Source: Candidatus Zixiibacteriota bacterium (lineage in GTDB: Bacteria > Zixibacteria > MSB-5A5 > GN15 > PGXB01). From it: 61,895 nt of DNA. A program made the position numbers and the translations under genes. The DNA is taken from positions 1 to 61,895 of the forward strand of contig JAFGTT010000007.1 of assembly GCA_016933955.1 (NCBI GenBank), read 5' to 3'. The notes below the pieces were generated by a model. The model saw nothing but the letters and a program-made list of their open reading frames with translations, was not told the DNA's origin and ran no database searches. Of the stretch, positions 1-10,602 are shown one piece after another (the first letter of the stretch is position 1; each line of letters begins with the position of its first letter).

Positions 1-27
1 GGCCCGGCACCCATCTGCCAGCCCTAA
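1..27 (+). CDS. C-terminal end of a dockerin-tailed secreted protein (partial)
   Basis: Frame 1 reads Gly-Pro-Ala-Pro-Ile-Cys-Gln-Pro and then TAA at 25-27. This matches the last residues of the dockerin tails of the neighbouring secreted proteins, for example GPAPICEG at the end of the gene at 4538-6787. The rest of the gene lies upstream of the window. A strong hairpin follows directly, as expected at the end of a gene. Only eight codons are visible, so nothing can be said about the body of the protein. Confidence 0.7.
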   Translation, partial: GPAPICQP

Positions 28-48
28 ATCTGCTTAACTCCGTTTATC

Positions 49-82
49 CGGGGGATTGGCCAACTCGCCAATCCCCCGTTTT
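49..82 (+). terminator. Rho-independent terminator after the partial dockerin gene
   Basis: A perfect 12-bp stem (49-60 with 67-78, GC-rich) encloses a 6-nt loop and is followed by TTTT. It lies 21 nt after the stop codon at 27. Confidence 0.8.
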
Positions 83-192
83 CATTGGTCCTTTGATCCT
101 TCATATTTATAAAAGCCACACTGAAACATTGACAACCGGATATCGTATCTGCCATATATAATAAGCCGCTATTCTATTTGTATGGAGAGACT

Positions 193-2478
193 ATGGGAAA
201 ACATATCCGCCGTTATCCTCATAACCCGATTATATTAACGATTATAATCTGGGCAATGCTGACCATCACGGTTTCTGCAACTGGTGATTATCACCCGGTT
301 TATAATCCTTCCATGCATGTCCAGCGTTTTTCCGGAAAGATCGTCATTGATGGCAATCTCGATGACAGCGGCTGGCGAGGGGTCACGGTGGCGGATAATT
401 TCGCCGAACATAATCCTGGTGATCAAACCCGTCCCCCGGTGGATACCAAAGCCATGATGACTTATGACAATGGGAAATTATATGTGGCTTTCATTTGCTA
501 TGACGATCCCACAACGATTCGCGCCAGTTATTCCCAGCATGATAATATGGGTAATGACGATAATATTTGCCTGATCATTGATACTTATGGCGATGCCGCC
601 TGGGCCTATGAATTAAATGTTAATCCGCTGGGCATCCAGGGTGATTATCTCTGGTCAAGGTACGGCGGTGAAGACGAAAGCATGGATCTGATCTGGGAAG
701 CGATGGGACGAATCACCGATTCAGGATACCAGATTGAGATGGCGGTTCCCTTCAGCAGTCTTCGTTTTCCCGACACCGAGGAACAAGTCTGGAAGGTGGA
801 TTTCTGGCGCAATCATCCCCGCGACTCACGAAGGCAGTACTCCTGGGCGGCTTACGACCGCAATAACCCCTGCTGGGCCTGCCAGTGGGGGACGATTACC
901 GGGATTAACAATGTCAAACCCGGGAAAGGAATTGAATTTCTTCCGGGAGTCATCGGATTTCAGAGCGGCGGTTTGATTGATGATGACGATCCGCAGTCGA
1001 AATGGAAAAACAAGGATATTGATGGTGAGGTATCACTTGGTATAAAATATTCGATTTCATCGGATATGACCGCCGAGGCTACCTATAATCCCGATTTCAG
1101 CCAGATAGAATCGGATGAAGAACAGGTCGATGTTAATACCACTTTCGCCTTATTTTTTTCAGAACGGCGGCCATTCTTTCAGGAAGGCAGTGAGTTATTT
1201 AATACGTGGCTTAACGCGGTCTATACACGGACTATTAATGATCCGCTGGGAGCCGTCAAGGTTGTCGGCCGAAGCGGTCGATTCAGTGTCGCTTACTTGC
1301 TGGCTTATGATGAAAATTCACCGATCATGATTCCCATGAGGGAGCAGACCGCTTTCGGGATGGCCGGCAAAAGCACTTCGAACATTCTCCGGGTAAGGCA
1401 AACCTTCGGTGAGGAATCGCATTTTGGCGCTCTTTTCACTGATCGCCGGTTCGATGTTGGCGGTTCGGGAACGGTTTTCGGATATGATATGGCTTTGAGA
1501 TTTCTTGAAAATTATAATTTTGAATTGCAGTTGCTGGGAAGTTATACCGAAGAACTCAATGATCCCGAATTGATCGATACCACTGCCGAAGATGGCTATG
1601 GAGTGGTCTATTTCGACCGAGATCATCATACCCTGGCGCTTGATGGCGAAAAATTCTCCGGGCATGATTTGTATGCCAGCATCGGACGAATCGGCCGGCA
1701 TTTCTGGTTTGATCTTGATTATAATGAAGAATCGCCGACCTTTCGGGCCGATAATGGTTTTGTTTTCATGAACGGGACCCGATCCATGGAAATTTCCGGC
1801 GGTTATGAATTCAATTTCGATAATGGTTTCTTCGATAATATCGAGCCCCGATTCGGATATGGCCATGTCTGGGTCCACGAAACCGGACATTTCAAGGATG
1901 AATGGTTGTGGTATGAAGTCGGAAGCATGGTGAAAAGTCAGACTTATATCGAACTGGGAGGACTTATCAGCCGGGAGCATTTCCACGATATGCAATTTAA
2001 CGGAATCTGGAGCGCCTATTTCGAACTCAGCAGTAATTTCAGCCGTTTTATATCGGCCGGGATGGCCGGATCATATGGAGATCGTATTGCCAGAACCGAG
2101 GATCCGCCGGTTATGGGAAAAGAAACCGATCTGGATATTTCAATAGCTTTAAAGCCGACCTGCCGTTTGAAAATTCAACAGGGATATGAGTATTTCAAGA
2201 ATGTTGAGGAAGCCACCAATCAGCCTTTAAATGAGGGTTTTATTTATTACGCCAGGTTAACCTATCAATTCGATAAGAGGTTTTATATCAGGCTATTTGC
2301 CCAATATGATGATTTCGATGAAACCTGGCAGGTGGAGCCTTTATTGACCTATCGACTTAATCCTTTTTCAGTGTTTTACCTCGGGGCCACAGAGAATCTG
2401 CACAATTATGGTTTAAACGGGTGGGAAAAAACCGAACGCCAGTTTTTCTTCAAACTGCAGTATCTTTTCCAGGTCTGA
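193..2478 (+). CDS. CBM9-like / DUF5916 outer-membrane protein
   Basis: A 761-residue exported protein. After a hydrophobic N-terminal signal (residues about 10-30) comes a family 9 carbohydrate-binding-like beta domain (about 45-235, with KIVIDGNLDDSGW and later WRNHPRDSRRQYSWA). The remainder resembles DUF5916: FSQIESDEEQVDVNTTFALF, ERRPFFQEGSELF, then alternating aromatic beta strands ending in FFKLQYLFQV, as in an outer-membrane barrel. Such proteins are widespread in Bacteroidota/FCB genomes; the substrate is unknown. An upstream TTG at 178 is in frame, but ATG 193 has GGAG five nucleotides before it and was chosen. The gene appears to stand alone after a terminator. Family assignment is fairly sure; molecular function is not known. 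Confidence 0.8.
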   Translation: MGKHIRRYPHNPIILTIIIWAMLTITVSATGDYHPVYNPSMHVQRFSGKIVIDGNLDDSGWRGVTVADNFAEHNPGDQTRPPVDTKAMMTYDNGKLYVAFICYDDPTTIRASYSQHDNMGNDDNICLIIDTYGDAAWAYELNVNPLGIQGDYLWSRYGGEDESMDLIWEAMGRITDSGYQIEMAVPFSSLRFPDTEEQVWKVDFWRNHPRDSRRQYSWAAYDRNNPCWACQWGTITGINNVKPGKGIEFLPGVIGFQSGGLIDDDDPQSKWKNKDIDGEVSLGIKYSISSDMTAEATYNPDFSQIESDEEQVDVNTTFALFFSERRPFFQEGSELFNTWLNAVYTRTINDPLGAVKVVGRSGRFSVAYLLAYDENSPIMIPMREQTAFGMAGKSTSNILRVRQTFGEESHFGALFTDRRFDVGGSGTVFGYDMALRFLENYNFELQLLGSYTEELNDPELIDTTAEDGYGVVYFDRDHHTLALDGEKFSGHDLYASIGRIGRHFWFDLDYNEESPTFRADNGFVFMNGTRSMEISGGYEFNFDNGFFDNIEPRFGYGHVWVHETGHFKDEWLWYEVGSMVKSQTYIELGGLISREHFHDMQFNGIWSAYFELSSNFSRFISAGMAGSYGDRIARTEDPPVMGKETDLDISIALKPTCRLKIQQGYEYFKNVEEATNQPLNEGFIYYARLTYQFDKRFYIRLFAQYDDFDETWQVEPLLTYRLNPFSVFYLGATENLHNYGLNGWEKTERQFFFKLQYLFQV

Positions 2479-2588
2479 AAAGCCGATTTTATTCACATTG
2501 TGATGGCAATTATGACAATAATTGCCTATTCTGACTGAAAACAGACGGAATCGGAATTCATACACCCGAATTTTTTTAAAAGGGCTTT

Positions 2589-3953
2589 ATGGACTGGTTA
2601 ATATTTCTGATTGGATTTGTCGGCGGGGCGGTCATTTCGGGATTGGTGATCTGGCTTATTAATCGATCGACGAATTCGGCCCTTGTTACGCGGTTGAATC
2701 AGGCCGAACAACAGACTGTTAAAATCGATGAGGAGCTGGTCAGGTTTCAAAGGGAAAGCGTTGAATTAAAGACCAAATTGGCCCGTCTGGAGACCACCCT
2801 GGAACAGGAAAAAAAAGCCGCCGGGGAAAAGATCGCTCTTCTGGAGCAGGCTGAAAAAAAGCTTACCGATGCGTTTAAATCACTGTCATCCGATGCCCTG
2901 AAAAGCAATAACCAGAGTTTTCTGGAACTGGCCAAGGCGACTCTGGAAAAATACCAGACCGAGGCCCGGGGTGATCTGGATCAGCGGAAACAATCCATAG
3001 AAAATATGGTACAGCCAATCCGGGAATCTTTGGAAAAGGTCAACCGTCAGGTTACGGAAATGGAAAAGGCCCGGGAGGGCGCCTATCAGGGTCTCAGTGA
3101 ACAGGTCAAATCCCTGATTACGACCCAGGAAAAGCTGAAGCATGAAACGGTCAATCTGGTCACCGCCCTGAGAAACCCGATGGTGCGAGGCCGTTGGGGC
3201 GAAATTCAATTAAAACGGGTGGTCGAAATGGCCGGGATGTTGCCGTACTGCGATTTCACCGAGCAATCCTCAATCAATGCCGCGGATGGCCGTCTTCGAC
3301 CGGATATGATAGTTCGTTTACCGGGCGAAAAGACGGTGGTGGTCGATGCCAAAACGCCGCTTCAGGCTTATCTCGATGCCCTTGAACTGGAAGACCCGGA
3401 CGCCCGTAAACGCAAAATGAAGGAGCATGCCGGGCAGGTAAGACAGCATATTGTCCGATTGAGTAGTAAAGCCTACTGGAGCGAGCTGGATTCTTCGCCG
3501 GAATTCGTGGTTATGTTTCTTCCGGGCGAGAGTTTTTTCAGCGCCGCGCTGGAGCACGATCCCATGTTGATCGAGGATGGAGTTAAATCCGGCGTCATTC
3601 CTGCCAGTCCGACCACCCTGATCGCCCTTTTGAGGGCCGTGGCCTTTGGCTGGAGGCAGGAGAAATTGGCGGAAAATGCCCAGGCTATCAGCAACCTGGG
3701 GCGTGACTTATATGATCGGATCAGGGTTCTGGCCGAGCACTTCGGGGCAGTGGGCAAAGGACTGGATAAATCGGTCGAGGCTTACAATCGAGCGGTCGGC
3801 TCTCTGGAAACCAGGGTTTTAATTGCCGCCCGCCGATTCAACGAATTGGAAGTGGACACCGGCAAGGAAATTCCCGGGCCGGAGCCGGTTGAAAAATCTA
3901 CCCGCTGGTTGCAGGCGCCGGAATTGACCGGTAATCAAGACAGCGAAAAATAA
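2589..3953 (+). CDS. rmuC: DNA recombination protein RmuC
   Basis: A 454-residue protein with the RmuC layout: one N-terminal membrane helix (residues 3-22, WLIFLIGFVGGAVISGLVIW), a long coiled coil (about 30-190) and the conserved RmuC domain (about 190-400, RGRWGEIQLKRVVEMAGM, DMIVRLPGEKTVVVDAKTPL, EFVVMFLPGESFFSAAL, LIALLRAVAFGWRQEKLAENA). RmuC proteins limit DNA inversions or rearrangements and belong to the PD-(D/E)XK nuclease-like fold; the VVVDAKTP segment fits that core. Start ATG 2589 follows AGGG at 2581-2584. It is a housekeeping gene with no obvious link to its neighbours. Confidence 0.93.
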   Translation: MDWLIFLIGFVGGAVISGLVIWLINRSTNSALVTRLNQAEQQTVKIDEELVRFQRESVELKTKLARLETTLEQEKKAAGEKIALLEQAEKKLTDAFKSLSSDALKSNNQSFLELAKATLEKYQTEARGDLDQRKQSIENMVQPIRESLEKVNRQVTEMEKAREGAYQGLSEQVKSLITTQEKLKHETVNLVTALRNPMVRGRWGEIQLKRVVEMAGMLPYCDFTEQSSINAADGRLRPDMIVRLPGEKTVVVDAKTPLQAYLDALELEDPDARKRKMKEHAGQVRQHIVRLSSKAYWSELDSSPEFVVMFLPGESFFSAALEHDPMLIEDGVKSGVIPASPTTLIALLRAVAFGWRQEKLAENAQAISNLGRDLYDRIRVLAEHFGAVGKGLDKSVEAYNRAVGSLETRVLIAARRFNELEVDTGKEIPGPEPVEKSTRWLQAPELTGNQDSEK

Positions 3954-4537
3954 TCCTGGCGGATTCCAGGAAAACATTTCAAGGTGGCTGTCGGGATCTT
4001 TAAAAATGAAACATTAAAATTCAAAACAACGTATTAAATCATTAGAATATAGCATTTTAGACTTGACGAAATGACTGGTTTTATATTTATTATACTTAAT
4101 TAGGTTGGTGTTACCGGATCGGGTAAGAACCACTTAACAAGATACCTGCCATACTATTGTCAATCAGGATACGCCGTCGGGCGGGCGTGGACTAAGAGGG
4201 GTTTAAGTTGGGAAGCGGCTTTTATGGGTATGATGTTCAAAAAGATTCCAATTCCGCTTAAAACGGTTAACATTGCCGGTTTTTATGGCTCATATTATCC
4301 TCTTAAGCTAAATAAAACCATGGAATTTTACGATTTATAGGTAAGAATCCGCTGAATAAGTAATTACGGAGGAATGGAGGGCAAAAAAAATTCTGATTTA
4401 TCTCACCGCCAAGAATTGATATATACCGCTGTAATATTTATAAAAGGGTAACAAACGCCTGATATTTTACATTATGTAGTAACAACGAGAATAATGAGTA
4501 TAATAAACTCTAATCACAGGAAAAGAAAGGGAGACAG
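3954..4537. other. 584-bp intergenic stretch with no assigned feature
   Basis: AT-rich at both ends. A TTGACG at 4063-4068 is a possible -35 element, but no -10 element lies at good spacing. A 38-codon open stretch starts near 4224 without a convincing ribosome-binding site. No riboswitch, tRNA or hairpin with a T-run was recognised. The 3' end carries the ribosome-binding site GGGAG for the gene at 4538. Confidence 0.4.
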
Positions 4538-6787
4538 ATGTTAAGAAGCTCACTGATTTTGGGAGTTCTCCTGATTTGTTTGCTGGCTTTTGCCGTTACG
4601 GTCAGCGCCGACAGGTTATCGATACCGGCGGCCAAAGCCACCAAGCTAACCGAGTCACCTCGGGTTTTAAAAATTCAGGGCGAACGTTTTACCGGAGATA
4701 CTCCGGCATCGTTAAGGGCCGATATCAAACAGGGCGGTGATGATCTGGACAATGCCACGGTCATTACTTCCCTACCGGCCACTCTCACCGGGACAACCGT
4801 TGGTTACACCAACGACTATGATGAAAAATGTCCCAATTCATCGGCTTCACCCGATGTAGTTTATTCTTATACTCCGGTGGGAGGACAGCGTATTCATATT
4901 ATTTCCTGTAATTCAGCCTACTGGACCAAGCTGTATGTCTATGATGCCGATACAACGGCAGTAGCCTGCAATCAGTATTCCGACAGTTGCCTGCCGGATT
5001 ATCGGGCCGCCATTTATGATCTGGCCATAACGGGCGGAGAAACCTATTATATCGTGGTTGACGGTTACGGGGGGCAGTCGGGCGAATATGAAGTCTATAT
5101 TGAGGCCCGTCCGCCAATTGACACTTTGAATGTTCATCCCGCCCTTGGCGATAATGGTCAGGGATTACTATTCTTTGCGGATGAGTACAATGAATATGAC
5201 ACCACCATTTACTGGCAGACTTCTCTGGATACGGGAAACACCTGGTCGGATGCCGTTTACTGGACATTTTCGGGCGGCGCGGCCATTTATCCCTCGATTG
5301 AATATCTCGGATTTGACACCTCCTTCTATGGTACCTGCGTTCCACCGTATGAGTTTTACAGCGGAGCTCCAAACTATCTTGTGGTATTGACCGATGCTAC
5401 CGACGTCAGTACCGCCGCGGGTCAGTACTGGAACTGGAGTTCTTATGGCTGGCATGATATGAGAATGGTGGACATCGCCAGCGCTGTCCATGGCGAAAAC
5501 TGGCAATGGGGCATTCAGAGTATGATTCACAGTACGACATACACCGACCCGGCCATGGTAGATGCACCCCATGTTTTCTACCCGACGGATTCTGAAGGTT
5601 ATGCGAGTATAAGCTGGTACAACGATCTTGATGGCTGTAATTCCACCACCAATGATCTGGATCGGGCGACCTTTATGGCTTACGCGGTTTACGACCACTA
5701 TAACGACTCTCTGGGCCTCTGGGAATTGTTTGCCCGTCAGGATGATGCCGCCTATTTCACCAGCGAGGATGAAGATCCCAACGCCGGCGGATGGACTTTC
5801 ATAATGGAAGATACAACCAACTTCCAATACCCGGTTGTTTGTTCCTATGATGGCGCCTTGATTATTGTGGGAGAAAACTACGACGGCGCTGATCCGGATG
5901 ACAAAGACCTTATTTGTTTCTATACTCTTGACGGCGAGATCGGCAACCTTGTTACCAATACCGTGGTTGCCACAACAGCCGCGGAACGTTTCCCGAGAAT
6001 CCAGCATATTGCCAATCAGACCTTTGTGGTCACCTATGTTCAAGACAATGAGCTTTATGCTGTTCTGACGGAAGACGGCGGCATGACCTGGGGAACCCCG
6101 GAAGTCATCAGCGTCACCGGTGACATGGTTGTTCCCGAATACCGCTCGGTCGATATCGGCGAATCCGACGGTTATGTGGTTCATATTGCCTACGAGTATT
6201 TTGTCCATATGAAGGGTGACAGTTCGGTTACCATCAGGCTTATGCCGTATCAGGTTTATGGCTACCCGGATGATGACCTGGATGGAATCCCCAACATGAG
6301 CGACAACTGCCCGTTGCATTACAATCCGGACCAGGAAGACGGCGATCTTGATGGTATCGGTGATTCCTGCGACAATTGCATAGCCGTCGCTAACAACGAT
6401 CAAACCAACTCGGATACCGATTCCCATGGCGATGCCTGCGATAATTGCCCGACCGTTGATAACGAGGATCAACTCAATTCCGACGGTGACACTCATGGTG
6501 ATGCCTGCGATAACTGCCCGACCGTTGACAATGAGGATCAGGCGGACAGCAACGGCAATGGTGTTGGTGATGCCTGCGATTATCTCTGCGGCGATGCCAA
6601 CGGCAATGGCCAGATCAACATCCTCGATTGCACCTACCTGATTTACTACCTCTACAAATCCGGGCCGGCTCCCGATCCGGCGGTATCGGCTGATTGTGAC
6701 GGCAACGGAGCCATCAATATTCTCGATGCCACCTATCTTCTGAGATATCTATATACCAGTGGACCGGCGCCGATTTGCGAAGGATAA
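4538..6787 (+). CDS. Secreted protein with PPC-like, sialidase-like, TSP3 and dockerin modules
   Basis: 749 residues. A signal peptide (residues 1-24) is followed by a bacterial prepeptidase C-terminal-like beta domain (about 65-190, [20 protein letters not shown] to [13 protein letters not shown]). Then comes a long beta region with sialidase/BNR-like pieces ([20 protein letters not shown], about 505-525). Four thrombospondin type 3 Ca-binding repeats follow (about 580-680, DxDxDGxxDxCDNC pattern). The dockerin pair ends the protein (about 683-746, two copies of INILDxTYL..YLY.SGPAP). No catalytic site was recognised. Start ATG 4538 has GGGAGA just upstream. The coding DNA of the TSP3 part is itself a 69-bp tandem repeat. 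It is likely displayed at the cell surface or secreted. Confidence 0.8.
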   Translation: MLRSSLILGVLLICLLAFAVTVSADRLSIPAAKATKLTESPRVLKIQGERFTGDTPASLRADIKQGGDDLDNATVITSLPATLTGTTVGYTNDYDEKCPNSSASPDVVYSYTPVGGQRIHIISCNSAYWTKLYVYDADTTAVACNQYSDSCLPDYRAAIYDLAITGGETYYIVVDGYGGQSGEYEVYIEARPPIDTLNVHPALGDNGQGLLFFADEYNEYDTTIYWQTSLDTGNTWSDAVYWTFSGGAAIYPSIEYLGFDTSFYGTCVPPYEFYSGAPNYLVVLTDATDVSTAAGQYWNWSSYGWHDMRMVDIASAVHGENWQWGIQSMIHSTTYTDPAMVDAPHVFYPTDSEGYASISWYNDLDGCNSTTNDLDRATFMAYAVYDHYNDSLGLWELFARQDDAAYFTSEDEDPNAGGWTFIMEDTTNFQYPVVCSYDGALIIVGENYDGADPDDKDLICFYTLDGEIGNLVTNTVVATTAAERFPRIQHIANQTFVVTYVQDNELYAVLTEDGGMTWGTPEVISVTGDMVVPEYRSVDIGESDGYVVHIAYEYFVHMKGDSSVTIRLMPYQVYGYPDDDLDGIPNMSDNCPLHYNPDQEDGDLDGIGDSCDNCIAVANNDQTNSDTDSHGDACDNCPTVDNEDQLNSDGDTHGDACDNCPTVDNEDQADSNGNGVGDACDYLCGDANGNGQINILDCTYLIYYLYKSGPAPDPAVSADCDGNGAINILDATYLLRYLYTSGPAPICEG
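6431..6568 (+). repeat. 69-bp tandem repeat encoding TSP3 units
   Basis: The phrase GATGCCTGCGATAA recurs at 6431 and 6500, and GATGCCTGCGATTA at 6569, a period of exactly 69 bp or 23 residues ([14 protein letters not shown]...). A more diverged unit precedes it. This points to recent unit duplication within the coding sequence. Confidence 0.75.
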
Positions 6788-6807
6788 TTGATTAATTTCC
6801 GGTTTAT

Positions 6808-6836
6808 AAGGGACGGTTGAACGCCGTCCCTTTTTT
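6808..6836 (+). terminator. Terminator after the TSP3/dockerin gene
   Basis: A perfect 9-bp stem AAGGGACGG (6808-6816) pairs with 6824-6832 around a 7-nt loop, and the right arm runs into six T residues (6831-6836). It lies between two convergent genes. Confidence 0.85.
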
Positions 6837-6851
6837 ATTGTATCTTGGAGA

Positions 6852-8138
6852 CTATTTGAGTTGACTGAATTTGGTTAGAATATCTCCCAGGGCATCTTTA
6901 TGAACCATAAAGGTAAGCATTTTTAATTTGATATAATCGTCACGATAGAAAAAATATCCTTCGAACTTACCCCGGCGGCCGCTTCGGGCCGAATCCTTGA
7001 TTAAAAACCAGTCTCGTCCTTTGATATTCCTAAATCCGATTACATGGATTCCATGATCGTCACCGGTCGATTCATTATCGGTACGGAATTCGCGCGAATC
7101 CTGGTTTATATATTTCCCGGGAATGTCGAAATCGGGGACCACGGCGATATCCTCAAAGCCATAATAGCCCGGTTCGGAGATATCGCCGCCCAGCGCGACC
7201 GTATAACCCTCGCCAATCGCTTTTTTCATCAGGCCGTACCATTCATCGAGCGGGAGATTGTAATAGGAACTGTCATGCCACCAGTTATCCCAGACTTTGA
7301 ATTCGCCGATGCTGTAAAACGGCACCCGGAGAGTCGACATGGCATCAATATAATCCTCCGGCTTTACCTGCAGGATTTTCTTAAAGAATTCCCGCGGAGT
7401 GAAAGTGGCACCTTCGAATTCAAAATACTCCGGCGGCCGGCCCATATATTTATCAAGAATCAGTGTCACCGATTGTACCGCAAGGTCCTCATCCCAGTAG
7501 CCGCCATTTTTTATGAAGGCAAGGTAATCCCGGATTTCCTGTGACATTCTCTCATGGTCGTACCTCTCCCCCGTGATGAGCCCGGAATAGGCATCGATGG
7601 GAACTGCCCCGTACTTTTCCATGACACGAAAGACGGCATTACTCATGGAACCGTCATAAACCGCGAAATCGCCTCTTTCACGGATAAAATGCCTGACCTT
7701 ATCGAGAAATTCATAATACACGATATACATCTCGGACAGCTTGATTTTTTCCCCGGTCACCCGATAAATTTCGGATTCAACGAATGATATCCCGGAAAAA
7801 CACCAGCAGGTTCCGGTTCGATACTGGGCCACCGGCGGAAAATGAAAAAGGGATTTGAATTCATCGGGCGAATTCGGGCGCGGAATTTGAGACATATCAA
7901 ACCGGAGAGACATAGCCAGCGCCTTGTCGGCCTTATTTCTTTCCGCCTGTTTTTCGCGGATATCGGCTGTCAGGCTGTCGCGCGCGGCCTGTTCTTTATC
8001 CGCCTGCTCGCCGATTTCCTTTAAAACCGGGTCCTCATACTTGGGGACATACTTGACATGATCATTCTGGCCCGCCGCCGGGTGAATGACCAGGATAAGG
8101 GCCGCAAGCAGAATAATGAAGGCAGCAGGTGATTTCAT
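6852..8138 (-). CDS. Secreted C1-family (papain/bleomycin hydrolase-like) cysteine peptidase
   Basis: 428 residues with a signal peptide (1-23). The catalytic Cys lies in TGTCWCFSG (about residue 111), preceded by the Gln-bearing PPVAQYR, and the His in DDHGIHVIGF. This is the C1B/aminopeptidase C-like branch, although its members are usually cytosolic and this one is exported. The third catalytic position, normally Asn in an NSW motif, reads KDSARSG here, with Asp in place of Asn; related exported FCB proteins may share this, from memory. Start ATG (complement of 8136-8138) has a strong GGGAGGA site. The gene converges on the previous terminator and carries no dockerin tail. Confidence 0.85.
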   Translation of the reverse strand: MKSPAAFIILLAALILVIHPAAGQNDHVKYVPKYEDPVLKEIGEQADKEQAARDSLTADIREKQAERNKADKALAMSLRFDMSQIPRPNSPDEFKSLFHFPPVAQYRTGTCWCFSGISFVESEIYRVTGEKIKLSEMYIVYYEFLDKVRHFIRERGDFAVYDGSMSNAVFRVMEKYGAVPIDAYSGLITGERYDHERMSQEIRDYLAFIKNGGYWDEDLAVQSVTLILDKYMGRPPEYFEFEGATFTPREFFKKILQVKPEDYIDAMSTLRVPFYSIGEFKVWDNWWHDSSYYNLPLDEWYGLMKKAIGEGYTVALGGDISEPGYYGFEDIAVVPDFDIPGKYINQDSREFRTDNESTGDDHGIHVIGFRNIKGRDWFLIKDSARSGRRGKFEGYFFYRDDYIKLKMLTFMVHKDALGDILTKFSQLK

Positions 8139-8358
8139 CAGATCCTCCCGATTAATAATAATCCAAGATATATTTTAAACCATCATTACCGATGAAAACC
8201 AAAAATACAATTTAACCGATATTGATAAAAGATATCAATCTAATAAATTAAATATGATATTGGCGTTTGCAAACATTCGAAATTTTACCTTGCGATTTGC
8301 ATAAAGTTATGTATATTAATGTATTACATACTCGCCACAAACCACATTGGGAGGACCG

Positions 8359-10533
8359 GTGTCATATTTCAAGATATTGTCAGTTGCATTGGTTTTAGTT
8401 GCCATTTCCGTCTGCCTGATGGCGGCTTCGGGGGAAATTTATGTTGAAGCCAGGATTATTTTAAAATCCAAATCAGATTTCATTAAATTGTCGGAATTGC
8501 CGCTGGATATTGTCGGACGAGGCGATAATTTTATTAAAATCATAACTACTGATTCGGAATTAAAAAGGCTTGAATCACTGGGCCTGACGACAGAGATAAT
8601 TCACCCTGATCTTAAAGCCTTTTATAAATCACGCCTTACCCCTGACAAAGATATGGGGGGATATAAGACCCTGGAAGGAATAAACGCTTATCTGGATACC
8701 CTTATCGCCGATCATCCCGCAATTTTTTCCCAGAAAATCAGTATCGGCCAGACAATCGAGGGGCGCGATATGTGGGCGGTTAAAATATCGGATAACCCCG
8801 AACTGGATGAGGATGAACCCGAGGTACTTTACACCGCGGCGATTCACTGCCGTGAGGTGATTACTCCGGAAGTCCTTTTTTATTTCATGGATTATCTGGC
8901 GGATAACTACGGTACCGATCCTGATGTCACCGATCTGGTCGATAATCGGGAATTGTGGTTTATCCCGCTGGTTAATCCCGATGGTTACTATTATAATCAG
9001 ACCTATGATCCCGATGGCGGCGGGATGTGGCGTAAAAACCGCCGCGATAACGGTGATGGGACTCATGGGGTCGATCTGAACCGGAATTTCGGTTATGAGT
9101 GGGGGTATGATAATTCCGGGTCATCACCCTATCCCAGCGATCCGACCTATCGCGGAACCGGACCTTTTTCCGAACCGGAGACCCAGAATCTGAGAGATTT
9201 CCATAACGCTCACGATTTTATTATTACCCTGTACTACCACTCGTATTCCAATTTCGTTTTATATCCCTGGGGATACGAGACCATATTGACTTCCGATCAT
9301 GACATCTTCGCGGCCATGGCCGATACCATTAGTGATATGAACGGATATGATCCCGGAACGGCCTGGATGCTTCTTTACCCGGTCAACGGCGGCTCCGATG
9401 ACTGGAGTTACGGCGAACAAACAACCAAGAACGTGAGTTTCGGAATTACCATTGAAGTTGGAGGCGATGCCGACGGTTTCTGGCCCTCACCAAGCCGGAT
9501 TCCGGCCCTGGTTTCCGAGAACCTGGCGCCGAACCTGTTTTTGGCTCGACTGGCGGGAAATATTTATCAATTGCGGGCTCCCGAGCAACCGATTCTCACC
9601 CTGGCCGATACCGTCAATGCGGCCGATTATACGGTTTCATGGAGTCATGACGACACTCTCAATCCGGCGTTAGCCTTTGAGCTTGTTGAACTCCAGAATT
9701 ATCAGCAGGGCCTGACCGATTCGGCGGTGAATTTCGAAAACTGGATAAACGACGAGTATTCTGTTTCCACAACGCGCTATTATTCGGCACCATCGAGTTT
9801 TTATTCCGGTGAGGATAACAACTTATATTGTCACTTTCAAACCCGTAATCAAGTCAAGGTCTCGATGAATGACAGCCTGAAATTCTGGACGTACTATGAT
9901 ATCGAAACGGATTGGGATTATGCCTATGTCGAGGTTTCGCTGGATGGAATCGTTTTCACACCCATTGAGGGCAATATCACCACCGAATACGATCCCTATG
10001 GTAATAACCGGGGACATGGAATCACCGGATCATCGGGCGGATGGATTGAAGCTGTATTTGATCTTTCGGTGTATGCCGACCGCAAAATATATATCCGTTT
10101 CACCTATGAAACCGATTCCTATACTACCGAAGAGGGATTTTATGTCGATGATATTTCCCCAATCGATAGATATGGCGCCGAGACGCTGATCTCATCGGAT
10201 ATTGCCGATTCAAACTACACTTTCACCGACAAACCGGAGGGCACTTACTATTATAAGGTCAGGGCTGTCGATGCGGAAAATCAATGGGGCGAGTACTCGG
10301 TTATCAGGAAGACCGAGGCGGTAACCATGTTCCTCTGCGGCGATGCCGATAACAACGGGGGTATAAATATTCTCGATGTCACCTTTTTGATTGCCTATCT
10401 GTATAAAGAAGGGCCGGCCCCCAATCCGACTCAGGCCGCCGATGTCAATAATTCCGGGGAGATTAATATTCTCGATGTTACCTATTTCATCAAATACCTT
10501 TATACGGAAGGACCGGAACCGAATTGTCCCTGA
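8359..10533 (+). CDS. Secreted M14 zinc carboxypeptidase with MAM-like and dockerin modules
   Basis: 724 residues. The signal peptide is followed by an N-terminal region and the M14 catalytic domain (about 95-400). Zinc ligands are His and Glu of AIHCREV and His of LYYHSYS; substrate-binding residues appear in KNRRDN and DLNRNF; the catalytic Glu is in ITIEVGGDADGFWP. A jelly-roll domain like those of immune-inhibitor/MAM proteins follows (about 455-600, ending GFYVDDISPI), then a dockerin pair (about 660-720, GINILDVTFLIAYLY and EINILDVTYFIKYLY). GTG 8359 was chosen because GGGAGGA lies immediately upstream and an in-frame TTG at 8347 overlaps that site. It probably releases C-terminal residues from extracellular peptides. 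Confidence 0.87.
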   Translation: MSYFKILSVALVLVAISVCLMAASGEIYVEARIILKSKSDFIKLSELPLDIVGRGDNFIKIITTDSELKRLESLGLTTEIIHPDLKAFYKSRLTPDKDMGGYKTLEGINAYLDTLIADHPAIFSQKISIGQTIEGRDMWAVKISDNPELDEDEPEVLYTAAIHCREVITPEVLFYFMDYLADNYGTDPDVTDLVDNRELWFIPLVNPDGYYYNQTYDPDGGGMWRKNRRDNGDGTHGVDLNRNFGYEWGYDNSGSSPYPSDPTYRGTGPFSEPETQNLRDFHNAHDFIITLYYHSYSNFVLYPWGYETILTSDHDIFAAMADTISDMNGYDPGTAWMLLYPVNGGSDDWSYGEQTTKNVSFGITIEVGGDADGFWPSPSRIPALVSENLAPNLFLARLAGNIYQLRAPEQPILTLADTVNAADYTVSWSHDDTLNPALAFELVELQNYQQGLTDSAVNFENWINDEYSVSTTRYYSAPSSFYSGEDNNLYCHFQTRNQVKVSMNDSLKFWTYYDIETDWDYAYVEVSLDGIVFTPIEGNITTEYDPYGNNRGHGITGSSGGWIEAVFDLSVYADRKIYIRFTYETDSYTTEEGFYVDDISPIDRYGAETLISSDIADSNYTFTDKPEGTYYYKVRAVDAENQWGEYSVIRKTEAVTMFLCGDADNNGGINILDVTFLIAYLYKEGPAPNPTQAADVNNSGEINILDVTYFIKYLYTEGPEPNCP

Positions 10534-10602
10534 TAATTATGGATACCGGAGACTATAATTGAATCGGTCGGCACAATTACATAATATTGATTGAGGAAGA
10601 AT

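Noticed and set aside
4061-4096. Promoter with TTGACG before the TSP3/dockerin gene
   Set aside because: AT-rich hexamers follow only at 13, 19 or 22 nt, none at good spacing with a good match.
4224-4340. 38-codon open stretch upstream of the TSP3/dockerin gene
   Set aside because: No convincing ribosome-binding site and no recognisable feature in the product; within chance expectation for AT-rich DNA.
5168-6496. 442-codon open frame on the minus strand
   Set aside because: It lies entirely antisense to the TSP3/dockerin gene; its product is Val/Ile/Gly-rich without domain patterns, as expected from the mirror of Asp/Asn-rich repeats.
6431-6568. Regular direct repeats considered as a CRISPR-like or minisatellite array
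   Set aside because: They are in frame, encode Ca-binding TSP3 units and have no spacers, so they are a coding tandem repeat.
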